From assembly GCF_036898095.1 (NCBI RefSeq), contig NC_090736.1, positions 15,490,238 to 15,554,237 on the forward strand: 64,000 bases of DNA, read 5' to 3'. Below are positions 44,211 through 52,717 of the stretch, piece by piece. The notes under the pieces were generated by a model that was given only the letters and a program-made list of their open reading frames with translations, made no database searches and was not told where the DNA came from. This DNA is from Palaemon carinicauda (Eukaryota > Arthropoda > Malacostraca > Decapoda > Palaemonidae). The stretch's first letter is position 1, and every line of letters starts with the position of its first letter. The translations under genes and the position numbers were made by a program.

Positions 44211-46041
44211 TGGGAGCCACTAGGGCCGCTGTCCCTTTGAAGGTTCTCAGTTTGGAGAGGACTTTTAGCAGAAGGTTGGTGGGAGGGAACAGGTAGATCC
44301 TGGACCATCTGTTCCAATCCAGTGACATGGCATCCACTGCTTCTGCCTTGGGGTCCTCGTACGGGGCCACATAACGAGGAAGTTGATTGTTGTCGCTCGT
44401 TGCGAAGAGATCGATCTGAAGTTCCGGGACTTGGCGAGAGATGAAGGAGAATGATCTTGCGTCTAGAGACCATTTCGACTCTATCGGGCTTGTCCGTGAT
44501 AGAGCGTCCGCCGTCACGTTGCAGAATCCTTGTAGGTAAACTGCAGACAGGTGCCATTTCTTCTTTTCTGCCAGGCGGAAGATCGGAAGAAGCACCTGAT
44601 TTATCTGGGGCGATCTCGAGCCCTGACGATTGAGACATCTGACTACCACCGAGTTGTCCAGAGTCAGACGGATGTGGATCGAGGGAGGCGGAGAGAGTTT
44701 CTTCAGAGTGAGAAGGACCGCCATGGCCTCCAAGATGTTGATGTGAAACATCTTGAATGGGGGAGACCATGTCCCTTGAGCCTGTTGTTGGTGGGAGTGA
44801 CCTCCCCAACCCTCCAGCGAAGCGTCCGTGTGGATGTTGAGTGATGGAGGTGGGTGTTGAAGAGGAATGGACCTTTTCAGGGCCTTTGCTTCCGACCACG
44901 GCATTAAGAGTAACCGAAGTCTGTTTGGGAGCCGTCTCTTGAGTTCTCTTCGAGCGATGGATGCAGAACGTCTCCAGACTCCCGCGGCATCCTTTAGCTG
45001 TGCACGAAGCACTGGGTTTGTCACAGAGGCGAACTGTAGAGAGCCTAGAACTTGTTCCTGCTGTCGTCTTGAGATCCTTTTGGATTTCAGCAGTTTTTTG
45101 ACAGACCCTGCTATTTCCTTCCTTTTCTTCTGTGGGATGGAAAGGTGGTGTGACTGAAGATCCCAATGGATTCCTAACCATTGGAACTTCTGAGCTGGAG
45201 AGAGGCGAGATTTCTTGGTGTTTATCTTGAATCCCAGGTGTTCTAGGAACTGGGTGACTTTGTTGCAGGATCGTACACAATCTTCGGGCGATGTCGCCCA
45301 GACCAGCCAGTCGTCTAGATAGGCCATCACTTGGACGCCGCGGAGGCGGAGCTGTTGAACGATGGCATCTGCCAGCTTGGTGAAGATCCGTGGGGCCACG
45401 TTCAGCCCGAAGGGCATGGCCCTGAAAGCGTAGCTTTTCCTTTGGAGTCGAAATCCTAGGTAGGAGGAAGCGTGGTGGTTTATTGGAACGTGCCAGTAGG
45501 CATCCGCCAGGTCTATCGAGACCGTGTAGGACCCTTGAGGCAGAAGGGTCTGTATTTGTTGAAGAGTCAGTATCTTGAACTTGTTGTTCGCGATGAACTT
45601 GTTGAGGGGGGATAAGTCTAGAATTACTCTGAGTTTGTCGGAGTCCTTCTTGGGGACGCAAAACAGTCTCCCTTGGAACCTGGTTGACTTTACCCTCTTT
45701 ATCACCTTCTTGTTCAAGAGTTCTAGGACATATTCTTCCAGGAAGGGGGTTGACTGTTGGAAGAATTGCTGGAAGGTTGGGGGTGGTTGAGTCCAGCTCC
45801 AGCCTAGTCCCTTCTTGACGATACTGTGTGCCCAGGGATCGAAGGTCCAACGATCCTGGAATTGGCAGAGTCTTCCTCCCACCGGAAGCACTTCATTGCT
45901 TCTGGCTTCCCGAGGGTTTGCTACCTCGGCCGCTAGCTCCCCTTCCTCCTCTGCCTCTGGAGGGACGGCGAGACGCATCTCTGCCTGAGCCTCTGCTTGA
46001 GCCTCTACCTTTGGGACGAAAGGTAGTGGATTGCTGCTCAA
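44053..46041 (-). CDS. element F RT-RNase H-methyltransferase-like protein
   Basis: An uninterrupted frame of 662 codons carrying all three regions. RT: VILDLSPLNKFI, SIDLADAYWHVPIN, MPFGLNVAPRIF, YLDDWLVW (about residues 240-247; 45303-45326). RNase H: NIHTDASLEGWGGH, HINILEAMAV, TLDNSVVVRCLNR, VTADALSR. A methyltransferase-like segment follows (IDLFATSDNN, LFPPTNLL). It would synthesise element DNA and remove RNA. It has neither the TGA nor the frameshift of E. The start is uncertain because the frame overlaps the end of gag; the first homology is LPFVPKVEAQ. Confidence 0.88.
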   Translation of the reverse strand: MSSNPLPFVPKVEAQAEAQAEMRLAVPPEAEEEGELAAEVANPREARSNEVLPVGGRLCQFQDRWTFDPWAHSIVKKGLGWSWTQPPPTFQQFFQQSTPFLEEYVLELLNKKVIKRVKSTRFQGRLFCVPKKDSDKLRVILDLSPLNKFIANNKFKILTLQQIQTLLPQGSYTVSIDLADAYWHVPINHHASSYLGFRLQRKSYAFRAMPFGLNVAPRIFTKLADAIVQQLRLRGVQVMAYLDDWLVWATSPEDCVRSCNKVTQFLEHLGFKINTKKSRLSPAQKFQWLGIHWDLQSHHLSIPQKKRKEIAGSVKKLLKSKRISRRQQEQVLGSLQFASVTNPVLRAQLKDAAGVWRRSASIARRELKRRLPNRLRLLLMPWSEAKALKRSIPLQHPPPSLNIHTDASLEGWGGHSHQQQAQGTWSPPFKMFHINILEAMAVLLTLKKLSPPPSIHIRLTLDNSVVVRCLNRQGSRSPQINQVLLPIFRLAEKKKWHLSAVYLQGFCNVTADALSRTSPIESKWSLDARSFSFISRQVPELQIDLFATSDNNQLPRYVAPYEDPKAEAVDAMSLDWNRWSRIYLFPPTNLLLKVLSKLRTFKGTAALVAPKWPRSNWYPLVLELQPKLIPLPGPVLSQQVQKSTVFASSLKVRDLHLMIFSP

Positions 46042-47847
46042 ATGCAGGGGTGAAGACCGGTGACTGTGACAGGACCGGTTGGGTGACCAGCTGAAAGGTC
46101 TGTTGTGGCTGAGCTGCCACTTGGGGAGTAGCGGAACCCGGAAACTGCCGTCTCTGTTGACGTTGCTGGGGTTTTGGCTTCGTGGGTTTCCTCTTAGGTT
46201 GAGGGCCGTCGTCCTGAGAGGATTTCCTTTTCTTCGACATGCCCCACTTATGGAGAAGGTTCCTGTTCTCCGTGGCGGCTTTGTCGGTGATCTCTTTCCC
46301 TAGGGAGGAGGGAAAGAGGTGTTTACCCCAGATGTTGGAGGAAATCAGCCTCCGGGGTTCGTGTCTCACTGTAGCGCTCGCGAACACGAATTCACGACAG
46401 GCTCTACGAGCCCTAGTGAAGCTCTACAGATCCTTCATGACCGTTGTCAGATGCGTTTTGGCAAGGACCATGTAGAAGTCATGGACCCTAGTGTCACCGG
46501 CCATGACTTCAAGCTGTACCTGGAGGGACATAGATGCGGCAAGCCTTTCCTTCGTATCATGTTCCCTACGAAGGAGGTGATCGTTGAGTTTTGGGAGGTC
46601 CTCGTTAAACTGACGACCAGCAACGTCAGGCTCTAGCTTCCCCACTATGAATGTCGACTGGACGTCTTTCCAGTGCCTATCATCAGGGGGAGTAGTCAGG
46701 GAGAAGGGCCTGCACTCCTCCAGTACAGGGCAAGGTTTCCCTTCTTCCATTGCTTTCTGTACCACAGTGAAGGCCTTTTCAAGAAAAGGAAAGGTCGCAT
46801 TGTCCGGTGCGACGAAGGTCGGGTGCTTTTTACTAAGCGCCGGCATTTTTGAATTGGTGAAGCCCCTACTTTTCACCGCGTTGGCTAGCATAGCCTGGGC
46901 CTTCGAGAGATCGAACACAATAACCTCCTTCGGTTCGGTCTCTTCTTTAGAGGCGGGTTCGGACCTGAGTCGGACGTAACAGTCCGGGTAAGCCTCAAAG
47001 TTCGGGAAGAACTCCACTTCTTCCAACGCAATCGAGCCGACCTTCTCGCTGATGAAGATCTTGCCCGTGGTGATCGGCATGTGCTCGGCATACCTCCATG
47101 GGTTAGTATCCGAGCAGGCAGGGAGGTCCTTAACCGAAATCCTTTTCGGTTGCTTAGAACTTCCGAGGTTGGACTTGAAAAACTCGTGAGTCTCGCGAAG
47201 TTTCTTATCCATGAGAGCTTCAAGCATCTTGAACATCTCCTGAGTGCCTGATGGGATGGGGTCCGGGGTAGCGGATGTTGAAGGAATTGATTCCTCAGTC
47301 GGTGTAGGAGTTGGTGCAGGGGTACAAGCGGGAGCGACCTCATGCTCCGAATCAGGGTATTCCACCTGATCTTCCTCATAGTCGAGCTCCTCGCCCATGA
47401 GGTTCCTCTCCGTAGTCTCCGACACTAACGACATACGTTCCACGTTGTCGGAATCCAGACGGCACTCATGCATGGACTGGGCCATGACCACATAGGTTCC
47501 ACCACTATCTGGACGGTAGGAATCTGATCACTAGGGACCATTGAGTCTTTCGATGCCTTCGGGAATAGCAAGGCCCTCAAATCTTCGGTAGCAAGATACG
47601 GTCCGGTGGCGTTCTTCTGGAAGCCACGCACCGACTTGCGTAGCTTCTCTCGAGCGTTGTCCCTTACCTCCGCTGAAGGAGGATCGTCGAACGCTTCGAC
47701 CAGACGACTCTTGCAGACTGTACAGTGCTGCGGGTCCCAATATTTCAGGTCGCCTTTCTTGGCGGCGCAGGGGGCGTGGGTCCGACACGCCTTGTGCCCG
47801 TAGAAGTCCGGGCACTTCACTCCACAGAAGTTGTGGTCACACTTCAT
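45893..47847 (-). pseudogene. gag: element F gag-like gene, broken
   Basis: Starts at the ATG at 47845-47847 (MKCDHNFCGVK), just after the Ty3/gypsy insertion. The N-terminal Cys/His cluster (CDHNFC, CRTHAPC, CTVC) is intact. A one-base deletion near 47493 shifts the frame. The next part (47491 to 46424) ends at a TAG that replaces a Tyr codon (46424-46426). The same frame then continues to TGA at 45893-45895 with an Arg/Gly-rich tail (RRPSRGRGGRGASGRG). Same architecture as E, different lesions. Confidence 0.82.
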
Positions 47848-47857
47848 ATACTCCTCC

Positions 47858-48190
47858 TGTAAGGACAGTGAGACAAGCGTCACCAAGATCAACTGATACT
47901 TTATTTGAATGCGCACGGAAATACATAACAAGGTGCGGACGGAAACGTAGGATTACATTGGCGCCAAGTCAGATTGAAGTGCCCGCCAAAATATGTGTGT
48001 TTTCTTACACTTACAAATATATGAATTATGGGTTAACAAAAACATGTCATGAAACGATACATACATCAAAATGTAGCTCTGGTAGAGCGGAATATATGTA
48101 CATAGGACACCACAGTGTGGCGAAGAGAGAATTTAAATAAATAAGTAGTTTGTCGATTTTCTGGACGACGAAGGGATCGGTGTCCTTACA
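47858..48190 (-). repeat. Ty3/gypsy 3' LTR
   Basis: 333 bp with TGT...ACA ends (TGTAAGGACA, TGTCCTTACA). Minus-strand AATAAA at 47900-47905. Indistinguishable by eye from 52381-52713. Confidence 0.95.
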
Positions 48191-48207
48191 AGTACTCCCC
48201 CCCCCCC
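48191..48207 (-). promoter_or_regulatory. polypurine tract
   Basis: On the minus strand, eleven G followed by AGTACT immediately precede the 3' LTR. This is the expected primer site for plus-strand synthesis. Confidence 0.75.
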
Positions 48208-48262
48208 CAAGACATCGGGCGGCGTAGAGGGCTGATGATCAATCTTCGTATCTCTTCGGGCA

Positions 48263-51200
48263 TCAGAGGGTTCCTCTTGTTTTTGAACGGAGGGGCGCAC
48301 TGGCGGTCGGTGTAAGGATCTCTTCCTCTTGACGTCGTTTGATGATTTTTCCTTCGTTGGGCGGCTTGTTTTGTGGCGGAACTCTGGGTCTGCCAGGTCC
48401 AGCGGAGGCGGTGTCGCTTCCTTCGAGAAACGCTGGTTTCATGCGGTCTATAGAGACCCAGTCCTCTTGGCCATGGACGTCGAGAAGGAAGGCTTTCGTT
48501 GTCTTTTTAATAACCCGGTAGGGACCTCGATAAGGTCTAGTCAGTGGTTGTCGATGAGCGTCGACACGGACGAAAACGTACTTGCAGTCATCCAGGCTTT
48601 TTGGCTTGAAGTGCTTGGTTCTGTCCTGGTAAGTTTTGAGACACGACCTGAACTTCCTGGCGATATCCCTTAGGTGATCCAGCTGCGTGTCGTCGGTTGA
48701 TGAGGGAAAGAATTCGCCAGGAACTGCGAGCGCTTCCCCGTAAACTTTTTCGGCAGGCGAAGGCTCGCCGTCTGCGCGAGGGGCGGTGCGAAGGCCGAGG
48801 AGTACCCAAGGAAGTCGTGATTTCCAGTCCCCGTCGGTGCAGCTCGCCATCAGGGACGCCTTGAGGGCGCGGTGTGTTCGTTCGACCATGCCGTTTGCCG
48901 CGGGGTTGTATGCCGTGGTGCTGTGGAGCGTCGTCCCCATCAGGTTCGCCAAAGGCAGCCATATTTCTGAGAGGAAAGCGGGGCCTCTGTCAGTCGTGAT
49001 GTCGTCAGGAACGCCGAACCTGCTCTCCCAGCTTGACAGGAGGGCTTTGGCACATGCTTGAGTCGTAGCTTCGGTCATCGGCGATGCCTCCAACCACCTC
49101 GTGGAGCGATCGATGATCGTAAGTAGGTAGCGAGCGGATCCAGAAGGGGGCAATGGTCCCACGACGTCGATGTGTATATGTCCGAAACGTCTTTTTGGCT
49201 GGGGAAAATCGCCCACCCCCGATTCGGTGTGACGGCTGACCTTGCTTGACTGGCAGTTGATGCATGACCTCGCCCATTCCCGGGCGTCCTTTTTTATCCC
49301 TGGCCAGACAAACTTTTCAGACAGAAGGCGAGCAGTGGTGCGTCCTGAGGGGTGCGAAAGTCCGTGGATGATATCGAATATTTTCCTTCTGCAGGAGGCT
49401 GGTACCCAGGGACGAGGGCGGCCCGTGCTGGTGTCGCAAAGAATAGTTACTCCTGCTGGTCCGAGGGGAACCGCACTTATCTTGAGCGCGGATGGCTCCG
49501 TCAGGTGAACCTGTGCTTCTCGGTCGGTGCGTTGTTCGGTTGCGAGATTGGCGTAGTCGATTCCCAGGTGGATCGCGTCAATTTCAATCCTTGAAAGGGC
49601 GTCCGCGACTGGGTTTTTCTTTCCTAGGACGTAACGTATGGTGCACCCGAATTCGGCGATTGATGCGAGATAACGTTGTTGTCGGGATGACCATGCGTCC
49701 GTTGATTTCGTGAAGGCGTGGACGAGGGGTTGATGATCCGTTGCGATTGTGAAGGGGGTACCCTCCAAGATGTGCCTGAAGTGGCGGACGGCGAGGTAGA
49801 CGGCGAGGAGTTCCCTATCGAAGGTGCTGTATCTTGTTTCGGCGGGTTTCAATTTCTTGCTGAAGAATGCCAGCGGTCGAGGAGAACCATCGACGAGTTG
49901 CTCAAGCACAGCCCCGCAGGCGACGTTGCTGGCGTCGGTCGTTAGTCGTAGGGGCGCGTTGTCGTCGAAATGAGCCAGGGTGGTGGCATTCGCAAGGGCA
50001 TCCTTCGTCCGGGCGAATGCCTGTTGCTGGGGCAAGCCCCACTCGAGTTTTTTTGCTTTTCCTTTCAGGACGTCGTCGAGGGGTGACAGGGTTTGTGCGA
50101 TGTTGGGGATGAAGCGCCTGTAGTAATTGACCATTCCCAAGAACTCCTGAAGTTGGCGAATGGTCGTAGGTATTGGGAACTTCCTGATGGCGTCGACTTT
50201 GGTTGTCATGGGTTTTACCCCGCGCGAGGATACACGGTGACCAAGGAAATCCACTCCCTCCGCACCGAACGTACATTTGTCGAAGCGTACGACTAGGCCG
50301 TTCTCCTGTAGGCGCTTTAGGACGGTGCGGACGTGTCCCCGGTGTTCCTCCTTGGTTTTCGAGAATATCAGGATGTCGTCGACGTAGCAGACGCAGAAAG
50401 GTAGGTCACCCAGAATGCTATCCATTAGTCGTTGGAAGGTTGCCCCGGCGTTGCGTAGACCGAAGGTTGAGTATGCGAAGGTGTAGGATCCGAACGGCGT
50501 TACAATGGCAGTTTTTGGGATATCTTCCGGGAATACGGGGACCTGGAAGTAAGACTTGAGAAGGTCCATCTTGGTAAAAAACCTTGCGCCGTGCAACGCG
50601 TTCGTTAGGTCCTGCATGTTGGGCAGTGGGTAGTGATCGGGCGTTGTGATGAGGTTGAGGCGCCTGTAGTCGCCGCATGGTCTCCAGGACCCGTCCGGCT
50701 TTTTAACCATGTGCAGGGGTGATGCCCAGGGGCTCGATGCTTTCTTACAGATACCCATGCGTTCCATGTCCTCGAAGGCGCGTTTGGCATCCTTCAGTTT
50801 CTGAGGTGGGAGGCGGCGGAATTTGGCGTGAGTGGGAGGTCCTGTCGTTGTGATGTGGTGGTAGATGCCATGCTTGGACGGGGAACCTGGCGAGTGTCGG
50901 AGCTCGGGCTTAAAAACCTCGGGAAACTCTCGTAGGAGGTCGGCGTAGGGGTGCGTTGTTACGGCGGATACGGACATTGTTGCAGGGGCATGTTCTAGGG
51001 CGCGAGACTGGCAGGTCCCCGTGTCGATGAGACGTCTGTTAGCGACATCGACGAGGAGTCCATGGTGGGCGAGGAAATCCGCACCGAGGAGGGGGCGATT
51101 GACGTCGGCGATAGCGAAGGGCCAAGAATACGAACGGCCCATGATAGATATCTTGAGGGTCTTGATTCCATAGCACCTTATGGGAGATCCGTTGGCGGCG

Positions 51201-52228
51201 ATGAGTGAGGGAGCGTTTTTGTCGGGACCACGGTCTAGGTCGGACTTCGAAGGAGGGAACGTTGACTGCATTGCGCCGGTGTCCACCATGAGTCTACGGT
51301 TGGAAATGGTATCGAGGATACAGAAGCCAATCTTGTTATGGTTAACTGCGGCCGCGATGGTGGCAGGTGGATGCTTCTGGCGTCTACTTCTAGGGAAACT
51401 GCATGGTGCTCTACATTTCTTGGCGTCACTGCCGAACTGTTGGTGGTAGAAGCACCATGCTGGGTTAGGCCTAGGGTTTGGTCGCGTCGGTTGCAGTGGT
51501 TTCTTTCTTGATAGAATGTTGATCTCGTCGTCCTCGAGGGCCATTGCCGAGGAGTCTATGGAAGAGCAGCTGCTGAAGGAGGAGAACGGAGGCGGTGTTG
51601 ACGATGATGCTCCGAGGCGAGATGCTTTGGAGGCCTCGTGGAGCTTCTGAGACTTCGACAGGAGTTCGTTCATCGGGAGCGTGTCATCGTCTGTCAATTG
51701 GGCCCGTACGTCCTGTGGTAGGCGTCGAAGAAAGATCTCGCGAGATAAGCTAAGCTCACGTTGTCGGCCGTTGCTGTCTGTTTCGGGGAGCATGAGCAGG
51801 CCGGTTAGCTCGTCCCACGCCTCGACAGGAGAGGTGTCACCCATGGGCTTGCCGGCGAGGTCCAGTACTTTCTGTGCCCTTGCTGAGACGGAGAGGGAGT
51901 AGATACCGATGAGTTTCGTTCTCAGGTCGTCGTATGAAACTTGGCCGGACTGGGTGTCGAGCCATGGGGAAATCTTGTCGAATACTTCTTCAGGTATGGA
52001 GGTGAGAACGATGTCAGCCTTGGCGCAGGAGTCGCTGAGTCTAGCGACGCGGAAGAGTACGTCCGTTCTCAGGAACCAGGAAGCGGTGTTGTGTTGAGAA
52101 TAGGGCGGCAGTTTGACTTTGGGCGTGGAGGCGAGGCCGTTGGGTGCGATGGGCGTGTTGCTTCCTACATCGTGGCCAGACGACGAGTCGGCGAAGAGGT
52201 GAGAGGTTGATATGTCGGTTAAGCTCAT
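48263..52228 (-). CDS. gag-pol: Gag-Pol polyprotein of CsRn1-like Ty3/gypsy element
   Basis: One uninterrupted frame of 1321 residues. Gag: LPPYSQHNTASWF near 40, then an unusual zinc finger C-x2-H-x9-C-x3-C (CFYH...CRAPC, about 257-274), typical of the CsRn1 clade in place of CCHC. Protease: VDTGA near 313. RT: KMDLLKSYFQVP, FGLRNAGATFQ, YVDD near 614. RNase H: TTDAS near 764. Integrase: HHCC zinc finger (HGLSH...CINC, about 958-990) and the DDE residues in IDVVGP, TDRGPAF and GMVERTH (about 1021, 1076, 1112), then a GPY-like region (PYRGPYRV, near 1231). No envelope gene. Gag and Pol are fused in one frame without a frameshift. The ATG at 52226-52228 is the first in frame after the primer site. 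Confidence 0.96.
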   Translation of the reverse strand: MSLTDISTSHLFADSSSGHDVGSNTPIAPNGLASTPKVKLPPYSQHNTASWFLRTDVLFRVARLSDSCAKADIVLTSIPEEVFDKISPWLDTQSGQVSYDDLRTKLIGIYSLSVSARAQKVLDLAGKPMGDTSPVEAWDELTGLLMLPETDSNGRQRELSLSREIFLRRLPQDVRAQLTDDDTLPMNELLSKSQKLHEASKASRLGASSSTPPPFSSFSSCSSIDSSAMALEDDEINILSRKKPLQPTRPNPRPNPAWCFYHQQFGSDAKKCRAPCSFPRSRRQKHPPATIAAAVNHNKIGFCILDTISNRRLMVDTGAMQSTFPPSKSDLDRGPDKNAPSLIAANGSPIRCYGIKTLKISIMGRSYSWPFAIADVNRPLLGADFLAHHGLLVDVANRRLIDTGTCQSRALEHAPATMSVSAVTTHPYADLLREFPEVFKPELRHSPGSPSKHGIYHHITTTGPPTHAKFRRLPPQKLKDAKRAFEDMERMGICKKASSPWASPLHMVKKPDGSWRPCGDYRRLNLITTPDHYPLPNMQDLTNALHGARFFTKMDLLKSYFQVPVFPEDIPKTAIVTPFGSYTFAYSTFGLRNAGATFQRLMDSILGDLPFCVCYVDDILIFSKTKEEHRGHVRTVLKRLQENGLVVRFDKCTFGAEGVDFLGHRVSSRGVKPMTTKVDAIRKFPIPTTIRQLQEFLGMVNYYRRFIPNIAQTLSPLDDVLKGKAKKLEWGLPQQQAFARTKDALANATTLAHFDDNAPLRLTTDASNVACGAVLEQLVDGSPRPLAFFSKKLKPAETRYSTFDRELLAVYLAVRHFRHILEGTPFTIATDHQPLVHAFTKSTDAWSSRQQRYLASIAEFGCTIRYVLGKKNPVADALSRIEIDAIHLGIDYANLATEQRTDREAQVHLTEPSALKISAVPLGPAGVTILCDTSTGRPRPWVPASCRRKIFDIIHGLSHPSGRTTARLLSEKFVWPGIKKDAREWARSCINCQSSKVSRHTESGVGDFPQPKRRFGHIHIDVVGPLPPSGSARYLLTIIDRSTRWLEASPMTEATTQACAKALLSSWESRFGVPDDITTDRGPAFLSEIWLPLANLMGTTLHSTTAYNPAANGMVERTHRALKASLMASCTDGDWKSRLPWVLLGLRTAPRADGEPSPAEKVYGEALAVPGEFFPSSTDDTQLDHLRDIARKFRSCLKTYQDRTKHFKPKSLDDCKYVFVRVDAHRQPLTRPYRGPYRVIKKTTKAFLLDVHGQEDWVSIDRMKPAFLEGSDTASAGPGRPRVPPQNKPPNEGKIIKRRQEEEILTPTASAPLRSKTRGTL

Positions 52229-52366
52229 CCTACTGCCTTACGTTCACCGAAGTGTGGGAAAACCAAAGGCAGGTTCTTGCCTAAGGTAACGGAGTATGTA
52301 GAAGGTAGCACGGCCGTAATAAGTCCGTTAATGGCAAAGCCAAAACCGCTGATGCTACTTTCAACT

Positions 52367-52378
52367 CCGGGGTCACCA
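52367..52378 (-). promoter_or_regulatory. primer binding site, tRNA-Trp type
   Basis: Minus strand TGGTGACCCCGG, two bases inside the 5' LTR. The first 11 bases are complementary to the 3' end of animal tRNA-Trp with CCA, from known tRNA sequence. tRNA-Trp priming is characteristic of the CsRn1 clade. Confidence 0.75.
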
Positions 52379-52380
52379 GT

Positions 52381-52713
52381 TGTAAGGACAGTGAGACAAG
52401 CGTCACCAAGATCAACTGATACTTTATTTGAATGCGCACGGAAATACATAACAAGGTGCGGACGGAAACGTAGGATTACATTGGCGCCAAGTCAGATTGA
52501 AGTGCCCGCCAAAATATGTGTGTTTTCTTACACTTACAAATATATGAATTATGGGTTAACAAAAACATGTCATGAAACGATACATACATCAAAATGTAGC
52601 TCTGGTAGAGCGGAATATATGTACATAGGACACCACAGTGTGGCGAAGAGAGAATTTAAATAAATAAGTAGTTTGTCGATTTTCTGGACGACGAAGGGAT
52701 CGGTGTCCTTACA
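52381..52713 (-). repeat. Ty3/gypsy 5' LTR
   Basis: 333 bp. Carries promoter and poly(A) signals (AATAAA on the minus strand near 52423-52428). Indistinguishable by eye from the 3' LTR. Confidence 0.95.
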
Positions 52714-52717
52714 CTCC

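Larger units (their letters stand above)
47858..52713 (-). mobile_element. Ty3/gypsy LTR retrotransposon, CsRn1-like, intact
   Basis: 4856 bp: two LTRs of 333 bp, a single Gag-Pol ORF, a tRNA-Trp-type primer site and a G-rich polypurine tract. Flanked by CTCC on both sides (47854-47857 and 52714-52717), a 4-bp target duplication. By eye the LTRs show no difference, so the insertion is recent. It lies in the leader of F immediately before gag. Confidence 0.95.

Noticed and set aside
43352..45850. 832-codon minus-strand frame as one large protein
   Set aside because: Its first two thirds are an out-of-phase reading of the RT gene; only the last part is the recombinase.
48263..52228. Endogenous retrovirus with envelope
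   Set aside because: No frame downstream of integrase encodes an envelope-like protein before the LTR, so this is an ordinary LTR retrotransposon.
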